This document shows, one piece after another, positions 1-11,177 of a DNA stretch of 64,000 bases (position 1 is the stretch's first letter; each line of letters begins with the position of its first letter). Where the stretch lies: assembly GCA_025667525.1 (NCBI GenBank), contig CM046879.1, positions 363,958,639 to 364,022,638 of the forward strand, written 5' to 3'. The notes beneath the pieces are model-generated. The model had not been told where the DNA came from and did no database searches. It saw nothing but the letters and a program-made list of their open reading frames with translations. This DNA comes from Glebionis coronaria (taxonomy: Eukaryota; Streptophyta; Magnoliopsida; Asterales; Asteraceae). The position numbers and the translations under genes were made by a program.

Positions 1-1700
1 CTGATACTGTAAATGAGGTAGAAAATCATTCTTGTCATGAATCTAACGCTGAGTTTTTAAAGCTACAAGATTCTTACAATTTACTTTCCCAACGCTTTAA
101 TCAACTAGAACAACATTGTATATCTTTAGAATTAAAACAACAAAATCAAAATGAAAATCTTTTGATATCAAATGTTTGTGAAAACGGCGTTGAGAATAGT
201 GACAAGATGATTGCAATTGTTAAGACATTAGAGGAAGAAATCATGAGATTGAAGAGAGAGATATCATCAAAGGAAACATTAAGAATGGAACTAGAGGCTG
301 CAGAGTCTAAAAACCAGGTCTTAGAAATTAGACTATCAACTGTTCTAGGGGAGATGGATCGGACAAGGCAGGGACTATCCGCTCTTTATGGTTCACTAGA
401 AGAACGCTTCGCTTTTAATGCGGCACAGCAACAATATTATGTTGAACAACTGAACCAAAAGTGCGAAGAAATCTCTGACTTGAACATCCTGCTCATAGAC
501 AAAAATATGGTTTTGGCTGAGTTAAAGGAGACACTTCTTCTCACCCGACAAGAAGTTGTTGATAACTTAGCTACCGACTCTGCACCGTCCACTAGTGCTC
601 CAACAACCAAATCAGTAGTGCTTTATAAGAATCCGCTTCATAAGAGAAACCCGGTTGTATACGATGATTATATGAGGAATGCCATTAAGCATGTCGATCT
701 TCTTAGGGATATTTTAGACGATCTTTATGCCTTAGATCCCTCAAGTAGCGACTATTATTCGGCTCATGAATATGTTAAGCGAGTTCAATATTGCTTGGCT
801 TATTTGCAATACATAGGTACACCAGGTTCTGCACTACTTAATAATAGGCCCATTGCTGTCACTCCATTTAATAAGACTCCAGGAGCGAAACCGTCATTGG
901 CACAATCAAGTAAGACACCTTTAAAATCTGCTGCTAATGTTCCCAATTTGCCTTCTACAGGATTAAAAGAGACTACTAAGGCTAAAGGATCGCCACTCAA
1001 GAAAGCTAAGATCAAGCCCTCCACTAGTAGTGCCACAAAGAAGAAAGTAGAAGTCCACAATAGGAATGCTAGTTCAGTTTTAAATAAAATGAATCATGTT
1101 AAGACTAAAAGCTCTGCGCCTGTGCAGCAGTCTAAACCATTCGTGAATTCTGATTTAAATTGTTGGAATTGTAATGAATGTATGTTTTCCCAGCGTCATG
1201 ATTTGTGTCTGATTGATCACGTTAATGAAATGAATGCTATTAAGAATGGTCTTGAATGGAAGCCAACGGGTAGAACTCGTGCCCAAGTTGGCTGGCAATG
1301 GCGTCCCACTGGTAGGACCTTTACACTAGATGGTAAAATGTGCCCTTTAACTAGGAATGCATCCATTGAGGTTAGGTCTGAGCGTCCTTTAGTTAGGAAC
1401 ACTCGCACTCAAGTATGGAAACAGCGCCCTTTAATTAGGTCTGCCCCCACTATAGTGCCTATCAGTGTAGAAATACCTCAGGATTTGAGCCAATTAGAAT
1501 CTACACCACCAATTAAGAAGAAGAAGGCTAGGAAATCTAAGAAACCTAGAGTTAGCAAATCTAAGATTATTAAATCTGTACCTGCTAATAACAAGGAACA
1601 CTCAGATTCCGATACCTCTACATTGTCTTTGTGTGGTGATATTTTCAGGTGGTCCAAATCATCCTGTGGTATTTGGACTCCGGTTGTTCAAAACATATGA
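1..1700 (+). CDS. gag C-terminal part and linker, SIRE-like Copia (partial)
   Basis: The frame starting at base 3 is open to the stop at 1700 and continues off the left edge, so no start codon is visible. The first ~150 residues are rich in E, L, Q and K with heptad-like spacing, probably coiled coil. A basic S/T/K-rich linker follows. A Cys/His cluster near base 1160 (WNCNECMF, then HDLC) looks like a divergent metal-binding site, not a regular CCHC knuckle. Next come about five degenerate ~15-residue repeats ([35 protein letters not shown]) and a [10 protein letters not shown] stretch. The product should be structural and RNA-binding within the virus-like particle. Its end overlaps pol in the -1 frame. 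Similar linkers are in daisy-family copies as I recall them. Confidence 0.75.
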   Translation, partial: DTVNEVENHSCHESNAEFLKLQDSYNLLSQRFNQLEQHCISLELKQQNQNENLLISNVCENGVENSDKMIAIVKTLEEEIMRLKREISSKETLRMELEAAESKNQVLEIRLSTVLGEMDRTRQGLSALYGSLEERFAFNAAQQQYYVEQLNQKCEEISDLNILLIDKNMVLAELKETLLLTRQEVVDNLATDSAPSTSAPTTKSVVLYKNPLHKRNPVVYDDYMRNAIKHVDLLRDILDDLYALDPSSSDYYSAHEYVKRVQYCLAYLQYIGTPGSALLNNRPIAVTPFNKTPGAKPSLAQSSKTPLKSAANVPNLPSTGLKETTKAKGSPLKKAKIKPSTSSATKKKVEVHNRNASSVLNKMNHVKTKSSAPVQQSKPFVNSDLNCWNCNECMFSQRHDLCLIDHVNEMNAIKNGLEWKPTGRTRAQVGWQWRPTGRTFTLDGKMCPLTRNASIEVRSERPLVRNTRTQVWKQRPLIRSAPTIVPISVEIPQDLSQLESTPPIKKKKARKSKKPRVSKSKIIKSVPANNKEHSDSDTSTLSLCGDIFRWSKSSCGIWTPVVQNI

Positions 1701-4700
1701 CCGGAAATCGCTCGATGCTCCGAAATTTCGTCAGCAAGTTTCTTGGTACGGTTAAATTTGGGAATGATCATATAGCAAAGATTATGGGATACGGTGAATA
1801 TCAGATTGGAAACGTGACGATTTCTAGGGTATACTATGTAGAAGGTCTTGGTCACAACTTATTCTCAGTAGGACAGTTTTGTGATTCCAACCTTGAGGTT
1901 GCTTTTCGACAACACACTTGTTTCATCCGCAACTTGGAAGGAAAAGATTTGTTGAAGGGATCTCGTGGTGCAAATCTTTATACGTTGTCTCTACAAGATA
2001 TGATGGCCGCCTCTCCAGTATGTCTTCTCTCTAAAGCATCCAAGACCAAGTCATGGTTATGGCATCGCAGATTATCTCATCTTAATTTTGATGCTATTAA
2101 TCATCTGGCTAAAAACGAGTTAGTTCGTGGTCTTCCAAAGCTTAAATTTCACAAGGACCATTTATGTTCCGCGTGTTCAAGAGGGAAAAGCACCAAGAAA
2201 TCTTACAAGCCCAAAGCTGAAGACACCAATCAAGAAAAACTTCATCTTTTGCATATGGATCTTTGTGGGCCGATGAGAACTGAAAGTGTGAGCGGTAAGA
2301 AATTCATTCTCGTCATTGTGGATGATTTTTCCAGGTTTACATGGGTTAGATTTCTACGTACAAAGGATGAAGCACCGAAGGCTATCATCACTTTTCTGAA
2401 GTTCATTCAGGTACGTTTGAATACCACTGTCCGTCGTATTCGTACAGACAATGGTACAGAGTTCGTCAACCAGACTCTTCGTGATTATTATGAAGGAGTT
2501 GGTATATCACATGAAACATCCGCTGCACGCACTCCACAACAAAACGGTGTCGTTGAAAGACGAAATCGCACACTTATGGAAGCTGCTAAGACCATGCTTA
2601 TTTATGCGAACGCTCCATTGTTCTTGTGGGCAGAGGCTATTTCTACTGCATGTTTCACCCAAAACCGTTCTATCATTCGGAAACGCCATGGAAAAACACC
2701 TTATGAGCTTCTACATGACCGCAAACCCGATGTTTCATTTTTCCATGTGTTTGGTGCTCTGTGTTATCCAAACATCAATAGTGAGAACTTGGGTAAGCTT
2801 CAACCAAAAGCAGACATAGGTATTTTCATTGGTTACTCACCGTCCAAAAGAGCATACCGAATCTATAACCGTCGTCTTGGCAAGATTGTAGAAACTATGG
2901 ACGCTGATTTCGACGAGCTGACAGCGATGGCTTCTGAGCAACACAGCTCTGAACCCGCGCTTCATGAGATGGGACCCGGTGCTATAAGTTCCGGATTAGT
3001 TCCCAACAATCCTACTTCTACATCATTTTTACCACCATCAAGGCCCGAGTGGGATAAACTGTTTCAACCGTTGTTTGATGAATTCTTCGATCCCCCGACT
3101 GATGAAGTTCCAGTACCTGTAGTAATTGCTCCAATACCTGAAGTGGTTGCTCAAGTTAATGAACCTTTATCTAATGCATCTACAATTCACATTGAACCAG
3201 ATGCACCTTCACCAAGTGATTCTCAAACTACACCTGAATCATCACCCCTGCTTGTGCCTAATGATGTAGAAGAGGATACTACTGATCACGACTTGGAATA
3301 TGCTCACTTGCAAGAGCTTCCTTTCTTTGGTGTAGCGATCCCTGAAGACCCTTCAGCCGCGTCTACCTCAGAAGAAGCTCCTTCTATTGTTCACTCCAGA
3401 CCACCTAGGATTGAAAACCATAGCACTAAATGGAAAAAAGATCACCCAATTAGGAATGTCATTGGAGATCTAGATCGACCAGTCTCTACACGCCATCAAC
3501 TACAAGAGAGTGCACTATATTGTTACTTTGATGCATTTCTCTCTGAAGTTGAACCCAAAAATTGGCAGCAGGCTATGACCCAATCATCTTGGATTGAAGC
3601 TATGCAGGAGGAACTCAATGAATTCAAACGACTAGAAGTATGGGAATTGGTTCCTCGCCCTGACAAGGTTAACATCCTTACTTTGTTATGGGTTTATAAG
3701 GTTAAACTTGATGAGATGGGTTCGGTATTGAAGAATAAAGCAAGATTGGTCGCTAGAGGATATAAACAAGCCTTGGGTATAGACTTTGAGGAATCTTTTG
3801 CTCCTGTGGCTAGATTGGAGGCGATTAGACTATTCCTTGCGTTTGCTGCTCATATGAACATGATCGTCTATCAAATGGATGTGAAGACGGCATTTTTGAA
3901 CGGTGAACTAAGGGAAGAGGTTTATGTTAGTCAACCGGATGGGTTCGTGAGTACGGAGTCTCCTAACCATGTGTACAAGCTTAAGAAGGCTCTCTATGGG
4001 TTGAAACAAGCTCCACGCGCGTGGTATGATCTCCTGTCAACATATCTCATGTCGGAAGGCTTCCCCAAAGGCAAAGTGGACCCCACTCTATTCACTCTCA
4101 AGGACGGCAACGACATGCTTCTGGTACAAATTTATGTTGATGATATAATTTTTGCTGCCACTAACATAGAATTGTCTAAACAATTTGAGAAGATAATGTC
4201 CACACGCTTTCAGATGTCGATGATGGGAAAAATTTCATTTTTCTTAGGATTACAGATTTCTCAGAATCCCAGAGGCATCTTTATTAATCAATCCAAATAT
4301 GCTCTAGAATCTCTTAAGAAATATAACTTTGAGAATTGTGACCCCGTAGACACTCCAATGGTGGAGAAATCCAAGTTAGATGAAGATAGGGATGGGATTA
4401 TTGTCGATCCGAAACTTTACCGTGGAATTATTGGCACCCTTCTCTATCTGACTGCTAGCAGGCCTGATTTGCAATTTGCTGTATGCATGTGTGCCCGGTA
4501 TCAGGCTCGGCCTACCGAAAAGCACTTACATGTCGTTAAAAGGATCTTTCGGTATCTAAAAGGAACACTTCATCGTGGTCTATGGTATCCGAAAGATTCC
4601 TCGATTGCTTTAATATCATACGCAGATGTCGATCATGCTGGATGTCAAGATACGAGGCGTAGCACTTATGGATCTGTGCAACTCCTAGGAGATAGATTGA

Positions 4701-5116
4701 TCAGTTGGTCTTCAAAAAGGCAGAAAAGCGCTGCAATATCAAGCACGGAGGCTGAATACATCGCCATGTCCGGTTGTTGTGCTCAAGTCCTTTGGATGAG
4801 ATCACAATTAACTGACTACGGTCTTGGATTTAACAAAATCCCGATGTATTGTGACAACAAGAGCGCCATTGCCCTTTGCTGCAACTATGTTCAACACTCC
4901 CGGGCCAAGCACATAGACATTCGCTACCATTTCATTAAGGAGCAGGTGGAGAACGGAGTGATCGAGCTGTATTTTGTCACTACTGAGTATCAGCTGGCGG
5001 ATATGTTCACCAAAGCCTTAGATCGAGGACGAATCGAGTTTTTGATCGACAAGCTTGGTATGAAATCATTCACTCCAGCGACTCTCAAAGAGTTGGCAGA
5101 AGAATCAGCTGAATAG
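1649..5116 (+). CDS. pol: Copia pol: protease, integrase, reverse transcriptase, RNase H
   Basis: Open frame of about 1155 codons. Domains in order: aspartic protease motif DSGCS (residues 10-14); gag-pre-integrase zinc site with two His then CSAC (~133-175); integrase core with MDLCGP (~203), TDNGTEF (~266) and VVERRNRT (~302) giving the D,D,E triad; reverse transcriptase with DVKTAFLNG (~744) and YVDD (~828); RNase H with YADVDHAG (~990), STEAEY and CDNKSAI (~1068). All catalytic motifs are present and no stop interrupts it, so it could be functional. The frame opens at 1640 after a TGA and has no ATG near its start (1649 is GTG), so it needs a -1 shift from gag or was put out of frame by a small indel. 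Product would act in the cytoplasmic particle (RT) and nucleus (integrase). Confidence 0.93.
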   Translation: MVQIILWYLDSGCSKHMTGNRSMLRNFVSKFLGTVKFGNDHIAKIMGYGEYQIGNVTISRVYYVEGLGHNLFSVGQFCDSNLEVAFRQHTCFIRNLEGKDLLKGSRGANLYTLSLQDMMAASPVCLLSKASKTKSWLWHRRLSHLNFDAINHLAKNELVRGLPKLKFHKDHLCSACSRGKSTKKSYKPKAEDTNQEKLHLLHMDLCGPMRTESVSGKKFILVIVDDFSRFTWVRFLRTKDEAPKAIITFLKFIQVRLNTTVRRIRTDNGTEFVNQTLRDYYEGVGISHETSAARTPQQNGVVERRNRTLMEAAKTMLIYANAPLFLWAEAISTACFTQNRSIIRKRHGKTPYELLHDRKPDVSFFHVFGALCYPNINSENLGKLQPKADIGIFIGYSPSKRAYRIYNRRLGKIVETMDADFDELTAMASEQHSSEPALHEMGPGAISSGLVPNNPTSTSFLPPSRPEWDKLFQPLFDEFFDPPTDEVPVPVVIAPIPEVVAQVNEPLSNASTIHIEPDAPSPSDSQTTPESSPLLVPNDVEEDTTDHDLEYAHLQELPFFGVAIPEDPSAASTSEEAPSIVHSRPPRIENHSTKWKKDHPIRNVIGDLDRPVSTRHQLQESALYCYFDAFLSEVEPKNWQQAMTQSSWIEAMQEELNEFKRLEVWELVPRPDKVNILTLLWVYKVKLDEMGSVLKNKARLVARGYKQALGIDFEESFAPVARLEAIRLFLAFAAHMNMIVYQMDVKTAFLNGELREEVYVSQPDGFVSTESPNHVYKLKKALYGLKQAPRAWYDLLSTYLMSEGFPKGKVDPTLFTLKDGNDMLLVQIYVDDIIFAATNIELSKQFEKIMSTRFQMSMMGKISFFLGLQISQNPRGIFINQSKYALESLKKYNFENCDPVDTPMVEKSKLDEDRDGIIVDPKLYRGIIGTLLYLTASRPDLQFAVCMCARYQARPTEKHLHVVKRIFRYLKGTLHRGLWYPKDSSIALISYADVDHAGCQDTRRSTYGSVQLLGDRLISWSSKRQKSAAISSTEAEYIAMSGCCAQVLWMRSQLTDYGLGFNKIPMYCDNKSAIALCCNYVQHSRAKHIDIRYHFIKEQVENGVIELYFVTTEYQLADMFTKALDRGRIEFLIDKLGMKSFTPATLKELAEESAE

Positions 5117-6426
5117 TCGTGGTAAACTATTCAGAGTATCCTTTGGTTGTGATCATGTATATTATCGTAAATATATAAACCACAAAAGAAAAATACAAAA
5201 ATATAAAACCAAGAAAAACCATAAAAAAAAAATATAAAACCAAGAAAAACCATAAAAAATATAAAACCTAGAAAAACCATAAAAAGTATAAAATCAAGAA
5301 AAACCAAAAATATTTTTCGTTTTAAAACGGGCATGTCTTTTAGTACGGTAATATTTACGGCCTTAGAAATGTCAATCAATATTGACACGGTGCCATAAAT
5401 AGAGTCCGTATAAAAGTTGTACATTTTAAAACATGCCCATAATGGTTTGTAGTTATTTCTGACTGCAACCCGGTTTTCATATTAAAGTCACGTATTTCCT
5501 TGGAAAACGTTGGCTCAGAACGGGAATTAGTTTTCTCGGGCGTGATTTACAAGCCAAATCATGCAAAGGGATAAAGTTTACTTTATAACTTGGTCTAACA
5601 CGAATTTGTGTACGTCTCAGTGCATTAATTTGTTAAAATAAGAGAAATCTTATTGACACCACGAATCAAACTTTTTTTCAAGATATCAATTGGGAAATGT
5701 TTTTCATCATCATGTGCCTCGTTAAACAATGACTACAGCTCTTTAAATAGAAAACGGGTCATCGTTTAAGGGGGAGAAAATGCTTCATCATCAAAAAGAT
5801 CTTCAAAAGTTTTCAAGGAAACTCACAAAGCTTAATGGTTAATGGTTGGATTGCTTTGGCATATGTCTTGTTGTTGCTTATAAGTTTGTTGTGGATTGTG
5901 CTTGTGTTAAGATAGAATAATCACAAAGGCTAGGGTAATTTACATAAGATAGGGTCAAAGTGTCAAGTTTAAAACTTGGTACACAAAAAATGTTGAATGA
6001 AGCAAAAAGAAAAGTTGAGGGGGCAAAGTTGACAATATGTCAAACTTGTGGAAAAGTTGACCTAGTCAAAACCTTCCCCCCCCCGTTTCATCTATTCTTT
6101 CACTGTTCCCTAACTTCATTGCCGCCATTGTTAATCTAACAAACACACACTCACGTAAATCACACAAACACGAAAACAATCTACATCTTCTAGATCCGAT
6201 CTTCACAAAAGGTATTAAACCAGATTAATTTTTCATGTACATCTAGTTAATTAACTGTTTAAAGTGGAAAATCAATCGAATGAAATTACTGTTTAATTAG
6301 GGTTTAATTAAATAGGGTTTTTGCCTGGGGATGATTCGGAATAGGTTTAATTGCCCAGATTTGTCCATTAGAACACTTGAATCACTTGATTGCATGATCA
6401 ATTAGAAAATATAAGTGTTTGCAAAA
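5117..6426 (+). other. Spacer between pol and extra ORF of the SIRE-like element
   Basis: No gene. Bases 5170-5320 are an A-rich quasi-repeat of the type ATAAAACCAAGAAAAACC. A polypurine tract AAGGGGGAGAAAA lies at 5768-5780, more than 7 kb before the 3' LTR, matching those of the 3' UTR. A C-run at 6079-6086 and nearby sequence have a recognisable counterpart near 50000 on the - strand copy, so the spacer is family sequence and not a later insertion. Confidence 0.6.
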
Positions 6427-7110
6427 CTTTCCGCGTAAGAACAACTTTCCGCATGGAGAAATTTTTCCGAATAGAAAAGTTTTTTCCGCATAAGGCAAAA
6501 GTTCCGCATAAGGAAAAAGTTCCGCATAAGCAAAAAATTCCGCATAAGGCAAAAGTTCCGCATAGGGCAAAAAGTTCCGCATAGGGCAAAAAGTTCCGCA
6601 TAGGGCAAAAAGTTCCGCATAGGGCAAAAGTTCCGCATAGGGAAAAAGTTCCGCATAGGGAAAAAGTTCCGCATAGGGAAAAAAGTTCCGCATAGGGCAA
6701 ATGTTCCGAATGGGACAAATATTCCGAATAGAACAAATGTTCCGAATAGGACAAATGTTCCGAATAGGACAAATGTTCCGAATAGGACAAATGTTCCGAA
6801 TAGGGAAAATGTTCCGAATAGGGCAAATGTTCCGAATAGGGCAAATGTTCCGAATAGGGCAAATGTTCCGAATAGGGCAAATGTTCCGAATAGGGCAAAT
6901 GTTCCGAATAGGGCATTTATTCCGCATAGGCCAAAAGTTCCGCATGGGGAATTTATTCCGCATAGCCTTAATGTTCCGAATAGAGCTTTTATTCCGCATA
7001 GCCTAATGTTCCGAATAGAGCTGTTATTCCGCATAGCCAAATGTTCCGAATAGGCCTTTATTCAGAATAGGGATTTTATTCCACATAGGCTAATTATTCC
7101 GAATAGAAGA
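6427..7110 (+). repeat. 18-bp minisatellite (TTCCGAATA / TTCCGCATA) in the leader of the extra ORF
   Basis: About 35 head-to-tail units with core TTCCG(A/C)ATAGGGCAAA. Bases 6480-6700 use mainly the GCATA form, 6700-6915 the GAATA form at an 18-bp step (for example units at 6722, 6740, 6758, 6776), and 6915-7110 a degenerate mix. The array ends about 120 bp before the ATG of the extra ORF. Because 18 is a multiple of 3 and the unit lacks stops on the - strand, all three - frames read open here; I treat those as artefacts. Confidence 0.95.
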
Positions 7111-7229
7111 TGTTTGAATGATTTCAAAGCTTAAGGGATTATGTCATATGTACAATGCTTAGGTTTAAAGTCATAATGATATTCATACTTGTTTGTATCA
7201 ACCTTTGTGTTTTATCTTAAGCAGAGACG

Positions 7230-10200
7230 ATGACTAACCCTACCGTACAACAACTACAAGACAACAGAGCCGCCGCCATTGCTGAAGCCAAGACTCTAAA
7301 GTTTGTTCCAAACAACTACCGTCTGAAGGAGGTATCTCACTCTACCCATAATGGCTTTAAGGTAGCTACAGCCATGCTTGATAAATCTCACTTCAAGTAT
7401 GCGCTAAGGAGAAGTGCTTCGGTGCCCTATGACTACCTTTACGAGTTCTGGGCTACCAAAGAGAGGACGTCGAACAAGATCACTTTTTCCTTGGACAACA
7501 AGCAGCAGACGCTTACTGTGTCAGACTTCAGGAAGATCTTTGGCTTTCGACCGATACTCAAAGGTCTACCATCATACTCACCCAACCCAATCAAGGACCA
7601 GATGATGGAGATGTTCACCGCTATTGGATGTCTTGACATACGAACCCCGTCTGAGTTTACTACCGCCAAAGTCGGCCAACCATGGAAAGCTATTTTTGGG
7701 ATTCTTAGCCGATGCTTGACACCCAAAACAACTGGGTATGATGCTGTTCGTCCACCAATCATCAAGATGTTTTATGGTATGTTCAAAGGTATGGGTATTG
7801 ATTATGCATCACTGCTGTGGGAGGAGTTTACTTTTCAACTCTTCACTAACACAAAGGGTAAAATCAAAACTTACCAGTACCCTAGGTTTATTAAGTTGAT
7901 CATACATTACTTTATGGAAAACGATGCATCCATTAACAAGCTTGCAGGTAGTCGTCACCACATGATAGATGATGATGATTTAGTAGACTTAAGGCAGGAG
8001 ACTCATTCGAATACGGTTATTCCTGGTCCCATTCCCAGTCATCTTCTGACCGATGAGATCATTGAATCTGATGATTACAAGAACTTGCTCACGGAAATTG
8101 AGAAACAACGAGCAAGCCTTCTAGCAGGTGAAGACTCATCTACCACGGTTAAAAGCAAAGGTAAAAGGAAGCAAGCAGATTTACCTGAGCCCAAAACCAA
8201 GAAGAAGAAGACAGAGGGTAAGAAAGGAAAGGGTAAGGCTGATGAGATGCGTCTGCGTGACGAAGAAAATATTGCTGATCCTGCTCTTGAGAAAACTGAG
8301 AAACAAATGATGAAGACAGCCATTCAAAGGAGCAGGAAAGATACTGGTGGTAGTGGTTCAGGTGTAAGAGTAGACGTTGAGGATGAGTACATGGAACCTG
8401 ATGATGTTGATGAGTTTGGGTCACCTGAACATTATTTCACTTCGAAGGAGCCATCAATCCCTGTTTCTACACCACCTCCTCCACCTACTCAACCTTTAAC
8501 AACTCAACCTCCACCAACTCAACCATTACCAACCAAACAGGTTTCTACACCACTTCCTCCACCACCACCAAAGCCCATCCTTAGCACCGCAGTCACAACT
8601 GAGCCTATTCCCTCAACCCAGAGCAGCTCTGTAACATCTGCAATGGCAGCAATAGTGATGGCCGAGATGTTGGATAAACACATGGATAAACAAAAGAGCG
8701 AAATGGATGAACTTCGCCAAGAGTTACAAAGACGAGCTCAAAGTGAAGAAGCATCTAAGAAGGCTCAAGAAGAGTTGATTGCCAAGTTCGCTGCAGACAT
8801 GGAAGCTACACGTAAAGCTCATGCAGAGGAACTTGCTCAGGTTAAAAAGGATGAAGCTAATAGGCATCAAGCACGAATCAAGAGACTTAAAGCTATTAAG
8901 GATGACCTTAAAGAACAAAAAGACGCTCTTGAAGCTACTATTGAGCAGAAAGTGAAAGACTCCGTTGAATCCCTAATGCCTAAACTGCGTGATGATTTGA
9001 AGACGCTTGCTGCTGATAACTTGATGATCAAGTCATCCAATCCTTCAGAAGCCGCCTACAAGATTGCATATGACTTGACGGATTTTGAACTGAAGAAGAT
9101 CCTTAAGGCTCGAATGAAGGAACTTGGATCGTTTGATAAATCGAGGAAACAACGGGCTCTCTTCAAATCCCTGAATGACGCTATCATGGAGGATGATAGG
9201 TTGTTCAAGACGTTTGGAAGTGTGGTACCCTACCACATTCTCCCTGAAGAAGAACGAGAAGAGAGTGAGGAAGACGAGGGTACTGGTGGAGAGGAGGAAG
9301 AAGAAGAAGAAGAAGATAAGAACGAGGAGGATGATGAGGATGAGAATGATGATGATGATGAGGATGATGAAGATGATGATGAGGATGAGGATGAGGATGG
9401 TGATGATGAGGATACAGATGATGATGATAATGATGGTCACGATGGTGGTGATGGTCACCAGGAGAGTGTTAAGGGGAGCAATGCTGATAAAGGTGAACAG
9501 CGTGAGAAAGGGGATAAGGGCGCCAGCTCAAAGAAAGTGGTTAAGTCTGGCACCAAGTCAAAGAAAGATGCAGCACCAAAGGAGAAGTCTACATCCACGG
9601 AATCAAGACGATCGAAGTGGCGCCATGACGTGAATGCCACTACAGGGTCATCTATTCCTGGTACATTTATCCATGCATCAATACCTGTTACCACTAACCC
9701 CGTTAGTTCTTGTGTTGTTACCCCTGTGATTGCAGAATCAGTAACCGAACCAGAAGCTGCACAACACTCACCCGTCCATGACACTGCTGAAATGCCTGAA
9801 TCTGAACAAGCAGATGTTCACGTCTCCACTCCTCAGCAACAAAACCCACAATCTACTATACCTGAACCAAGCACAAGGAACTGGGAGGAAACGTTGGAAA
9901 TCGACGAGACTGCTCCACCACAGGCTTGGATCACGGCAGCGGCGCAGTATGATCCGATCACCGACGCCGACAAAGAAGTCTTGTACCTTCGTATCCGAAG
10001 TCCGATTGACTTATGTGCATTTCTTGCTCATGAGTATAAGACTTCGGTTACTCCATCTTTGGTGAAGAAAGTACTGAAGGATAAAAGACTTTGCGCCAAA
10101 ACCCGGTTGACCCAAATGGAGTTCGAATACTATGCCGAGGAGATCCTGAAGGCTCTGAATACCGTTCAACGGCCAGGTCTTCATGAATCAGAAAGAGCTC

Positions 10201-11177
10201 CACCTCCAATGGATCAAGATAATCAGATTGCTCTTGACTTCTTTGTCACCAATGATCTGGTGTATCTACTGAAGGGGTCATCAAAGTACGCAACATCCCT
10301 GACATTGCTGAAAGCTGCCAACTGGGGGACAATACCCTTTATCGAGGAAAAGGTAAACCGACTCTGGGTCCTCAAGATAAATCGTAATTATGATATGTAT
10401 GCTGTCATAGGTGCATCTCATTGGGACGAACGAGTCAGAAGGGCGTACAGGGGTTGCTGCCTAGTCAATTCTGGAAGCTCAGTTAGATCCGATATCCGCA
10501 TCTCCAGCATTTTAGGGTTGAAAACAGAAGCCAAGAATGGCTATTATCATGTGACGGAGATTCGTTTGAAAAGGGAGGATGACAGGGAATACAAAATCCA
10601 GCAGGGAGATTTTTCCATCATTCGCCTTGAGGATATTGAAGATATGCTGCTTCTGATGACCAGAGATCAACTCACCCATATTCCTCGTGAAGACCTCATT
10701 GCTTTGAATACAGCACTTCGTATGTTCACACGAAGCGTTGTCATCAAGACACGAGTTGAAGATCTTCAGTTGGGAGTCGAAAGCTATCAGAGGAAGCTCA
10801 ATTTAACCCGTCCTGTGAATCAAGTGTTACCTCAACATGTAGCAAGATGTCCCTATACCGGCATTTCTGTCCCGAATTACGGCATTTTCTACTTGAACAG
10901 TCGAGGGTTGATGAAGTTTATGAGGGTGGGGGAGCTTCACAAGTATAGTGATGGAACTCTTATACAAGTCAGAGGAAAGTTGGAGCATCTGAACTCGGGT
11001 AAGACTTTGCCAGAAATGACGGAGGATTGGCATCCAGGTTATAAGCAGATGGCGAAGTACGTGATCAAAAAGATCGATCAAAAGCTCCGTGAACGTAGGT
11101 TGATGAGGAGCTTGGAAAGATTCGTGGGTGGTAGACCATATGGAGTGCACTACAGGACACTGCAACGATCCATCTGA
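7230..11177 (+). CDS. Large extra ORF in the Sirevirus 'env-like' position, 1315 aa
   Basis: Intact ORF with ATG 120 bp after the minisatellite. Layout: N-terminal globular region (~1-290) with the motif FKYALRRSASVPYDYLYEFW, shared in form with the pseudogenes at 44668-48944 and 50418-53482; Lys-rich, NLS-like stretch (~307-340); Pro/Thr-rich segment (~408-450); likely coiled coil (~480-580); very acidic D/E stretch (~673-740); second basic patch; C-terminal region (~900-1313) containing RVEDLQLGVESYQRKLN and ending near RSLERFVGGRPY. I see no signal peptide, no transmembrane segment and no fusion-peptide-like stretch, so 'env-like' describes position only. Coiled coil, acidic tract and nuclear-type basic patches suggest a nuclear or nucleoprotein role (inference). 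No function is known to me. Confidence 0.85.
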   Translation: MTNPTVQQLQDNRAAAIAEAKTLKFVPNNYRLKEVSHSTHNGFKVATAMLDKSHFKYALRRSASVPYDYLYEFWATKERTSNKITFSLDNKQQTLTVSDFRKIFGFRPILKGLPSYSPNPIKDQMMEMFTAIGCLDIRTPSEFTTAKVGQPWKAIFGILSRCLTPKTTGYDAVRPPIIKMFYGMFKGMGIDYASLLWEEFTFQLFTNTKGKIKTYQYPRFIKLIIHYFMENDASINKLAGSRHHMIDDDDLVDLRQETHSNTVIPGPIPSHLLTDEIIESDDYKNLLTEIEKQRASLLAGEDSSTTVKSKGKRKQADLPEPKTKKKKTEGKKGKGKADEMRLRDEENIADPALEKTEKQMMKTAIQRSRKDTGGSGSGVRVDVEDEYMEPDDVDEFGSPEHYFTSKEPSIPVSTPPPPPTQPLTTQPPPTQPLPTKQVSTPLPPPPPKPILSTAVTTEPIPSTQSSSVTSAMAAIVMAEMLDKHMDKQKSEMDELRQELQRRAQSEEASKKAQEELIAKFAADMEATRKAHAEELAQVKKDEANRHQARIKRLKAIKDDLKEQKDALEATIEQKVKDSVESLMPKLRDDLKTLAADNLMIKSSNPSEAAYKIAYDLTDFELKKILKARMKELGSFDKSRKQRALFKSLNDAIMEDDRLFKTFGSVVPYHILPEEEREESEEDEGTGGEEEEEEEEDKNEEDDEDENDDDDEDDEDDDEDEDEDGDDEDTDDDDNDGHDGGDGHQESVKGSNADKGEQREKGDKGASSKKVVKSGTKSKKDAAPKEKSTSTESRRSKWRHDVNATTGSSIPGTFIHASIPVTTNPVSSCVVTPVIAESVTEPEAAQHSPVHDTAEMPESEQADVHVSTPQQQNPQSTIPEPSTRNWEETLEIDETAPPQAWITAAAQYDPITDADKEVLYLRIRSPIDLCAFLAHEYKTSVTPSLVKKVLKDKRLCAKTRLTQMEFEYYAEEILKALNTVQRPGLHESERAPPPMDQDNQIALDFFVTNDLVYLLKGSSKYATSLTLLKAANWGTIPFIEEKVNRLWVLKINRNYDMYAVIGASHWDERVRRAYRGCCLVNSGSSVRSDIRISSILGLKTEAKNGYYHVTEIRLKREDDREYKIQQGDFSIIRLEDIEDMLLLMTRDQLTHIPREDLIALNTALRMFTRSVVIKTRVEDLQLGVESYQRKLNLTRPVNQVLPQHVARCPYTGISVPNYGIFYLNSRGLMKFMRVGELHKYSDGTLIQVRGKLEHLNSGKTLPEMTEDWHPGYKQMAKYVIKKIDQKLRERRLMRSLERFVGGRPYGVHYRTLQRSI

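Noticed and set aside
6382..7040. Three overlapping - strand ORFs of 172-212 codons with repeated peptides
   Set aside because: They are the 18-bp minisatellite read in all three frames; the step is a multiple of 3 and the unit lacks stops, so openness is automatic.
6427..7110. A CRISPR array
   Set aside because: Units are contiguous 18-mers without unique spacers, in plant DNA, with no cas genes.
9045..9458. - strand ORF rich in Ile
   Set aside because: It is the reverse reading of the GAT/GAG-rich acidic tract of the extra ORF; the same applies to 46257-46562 opposite the second copy.
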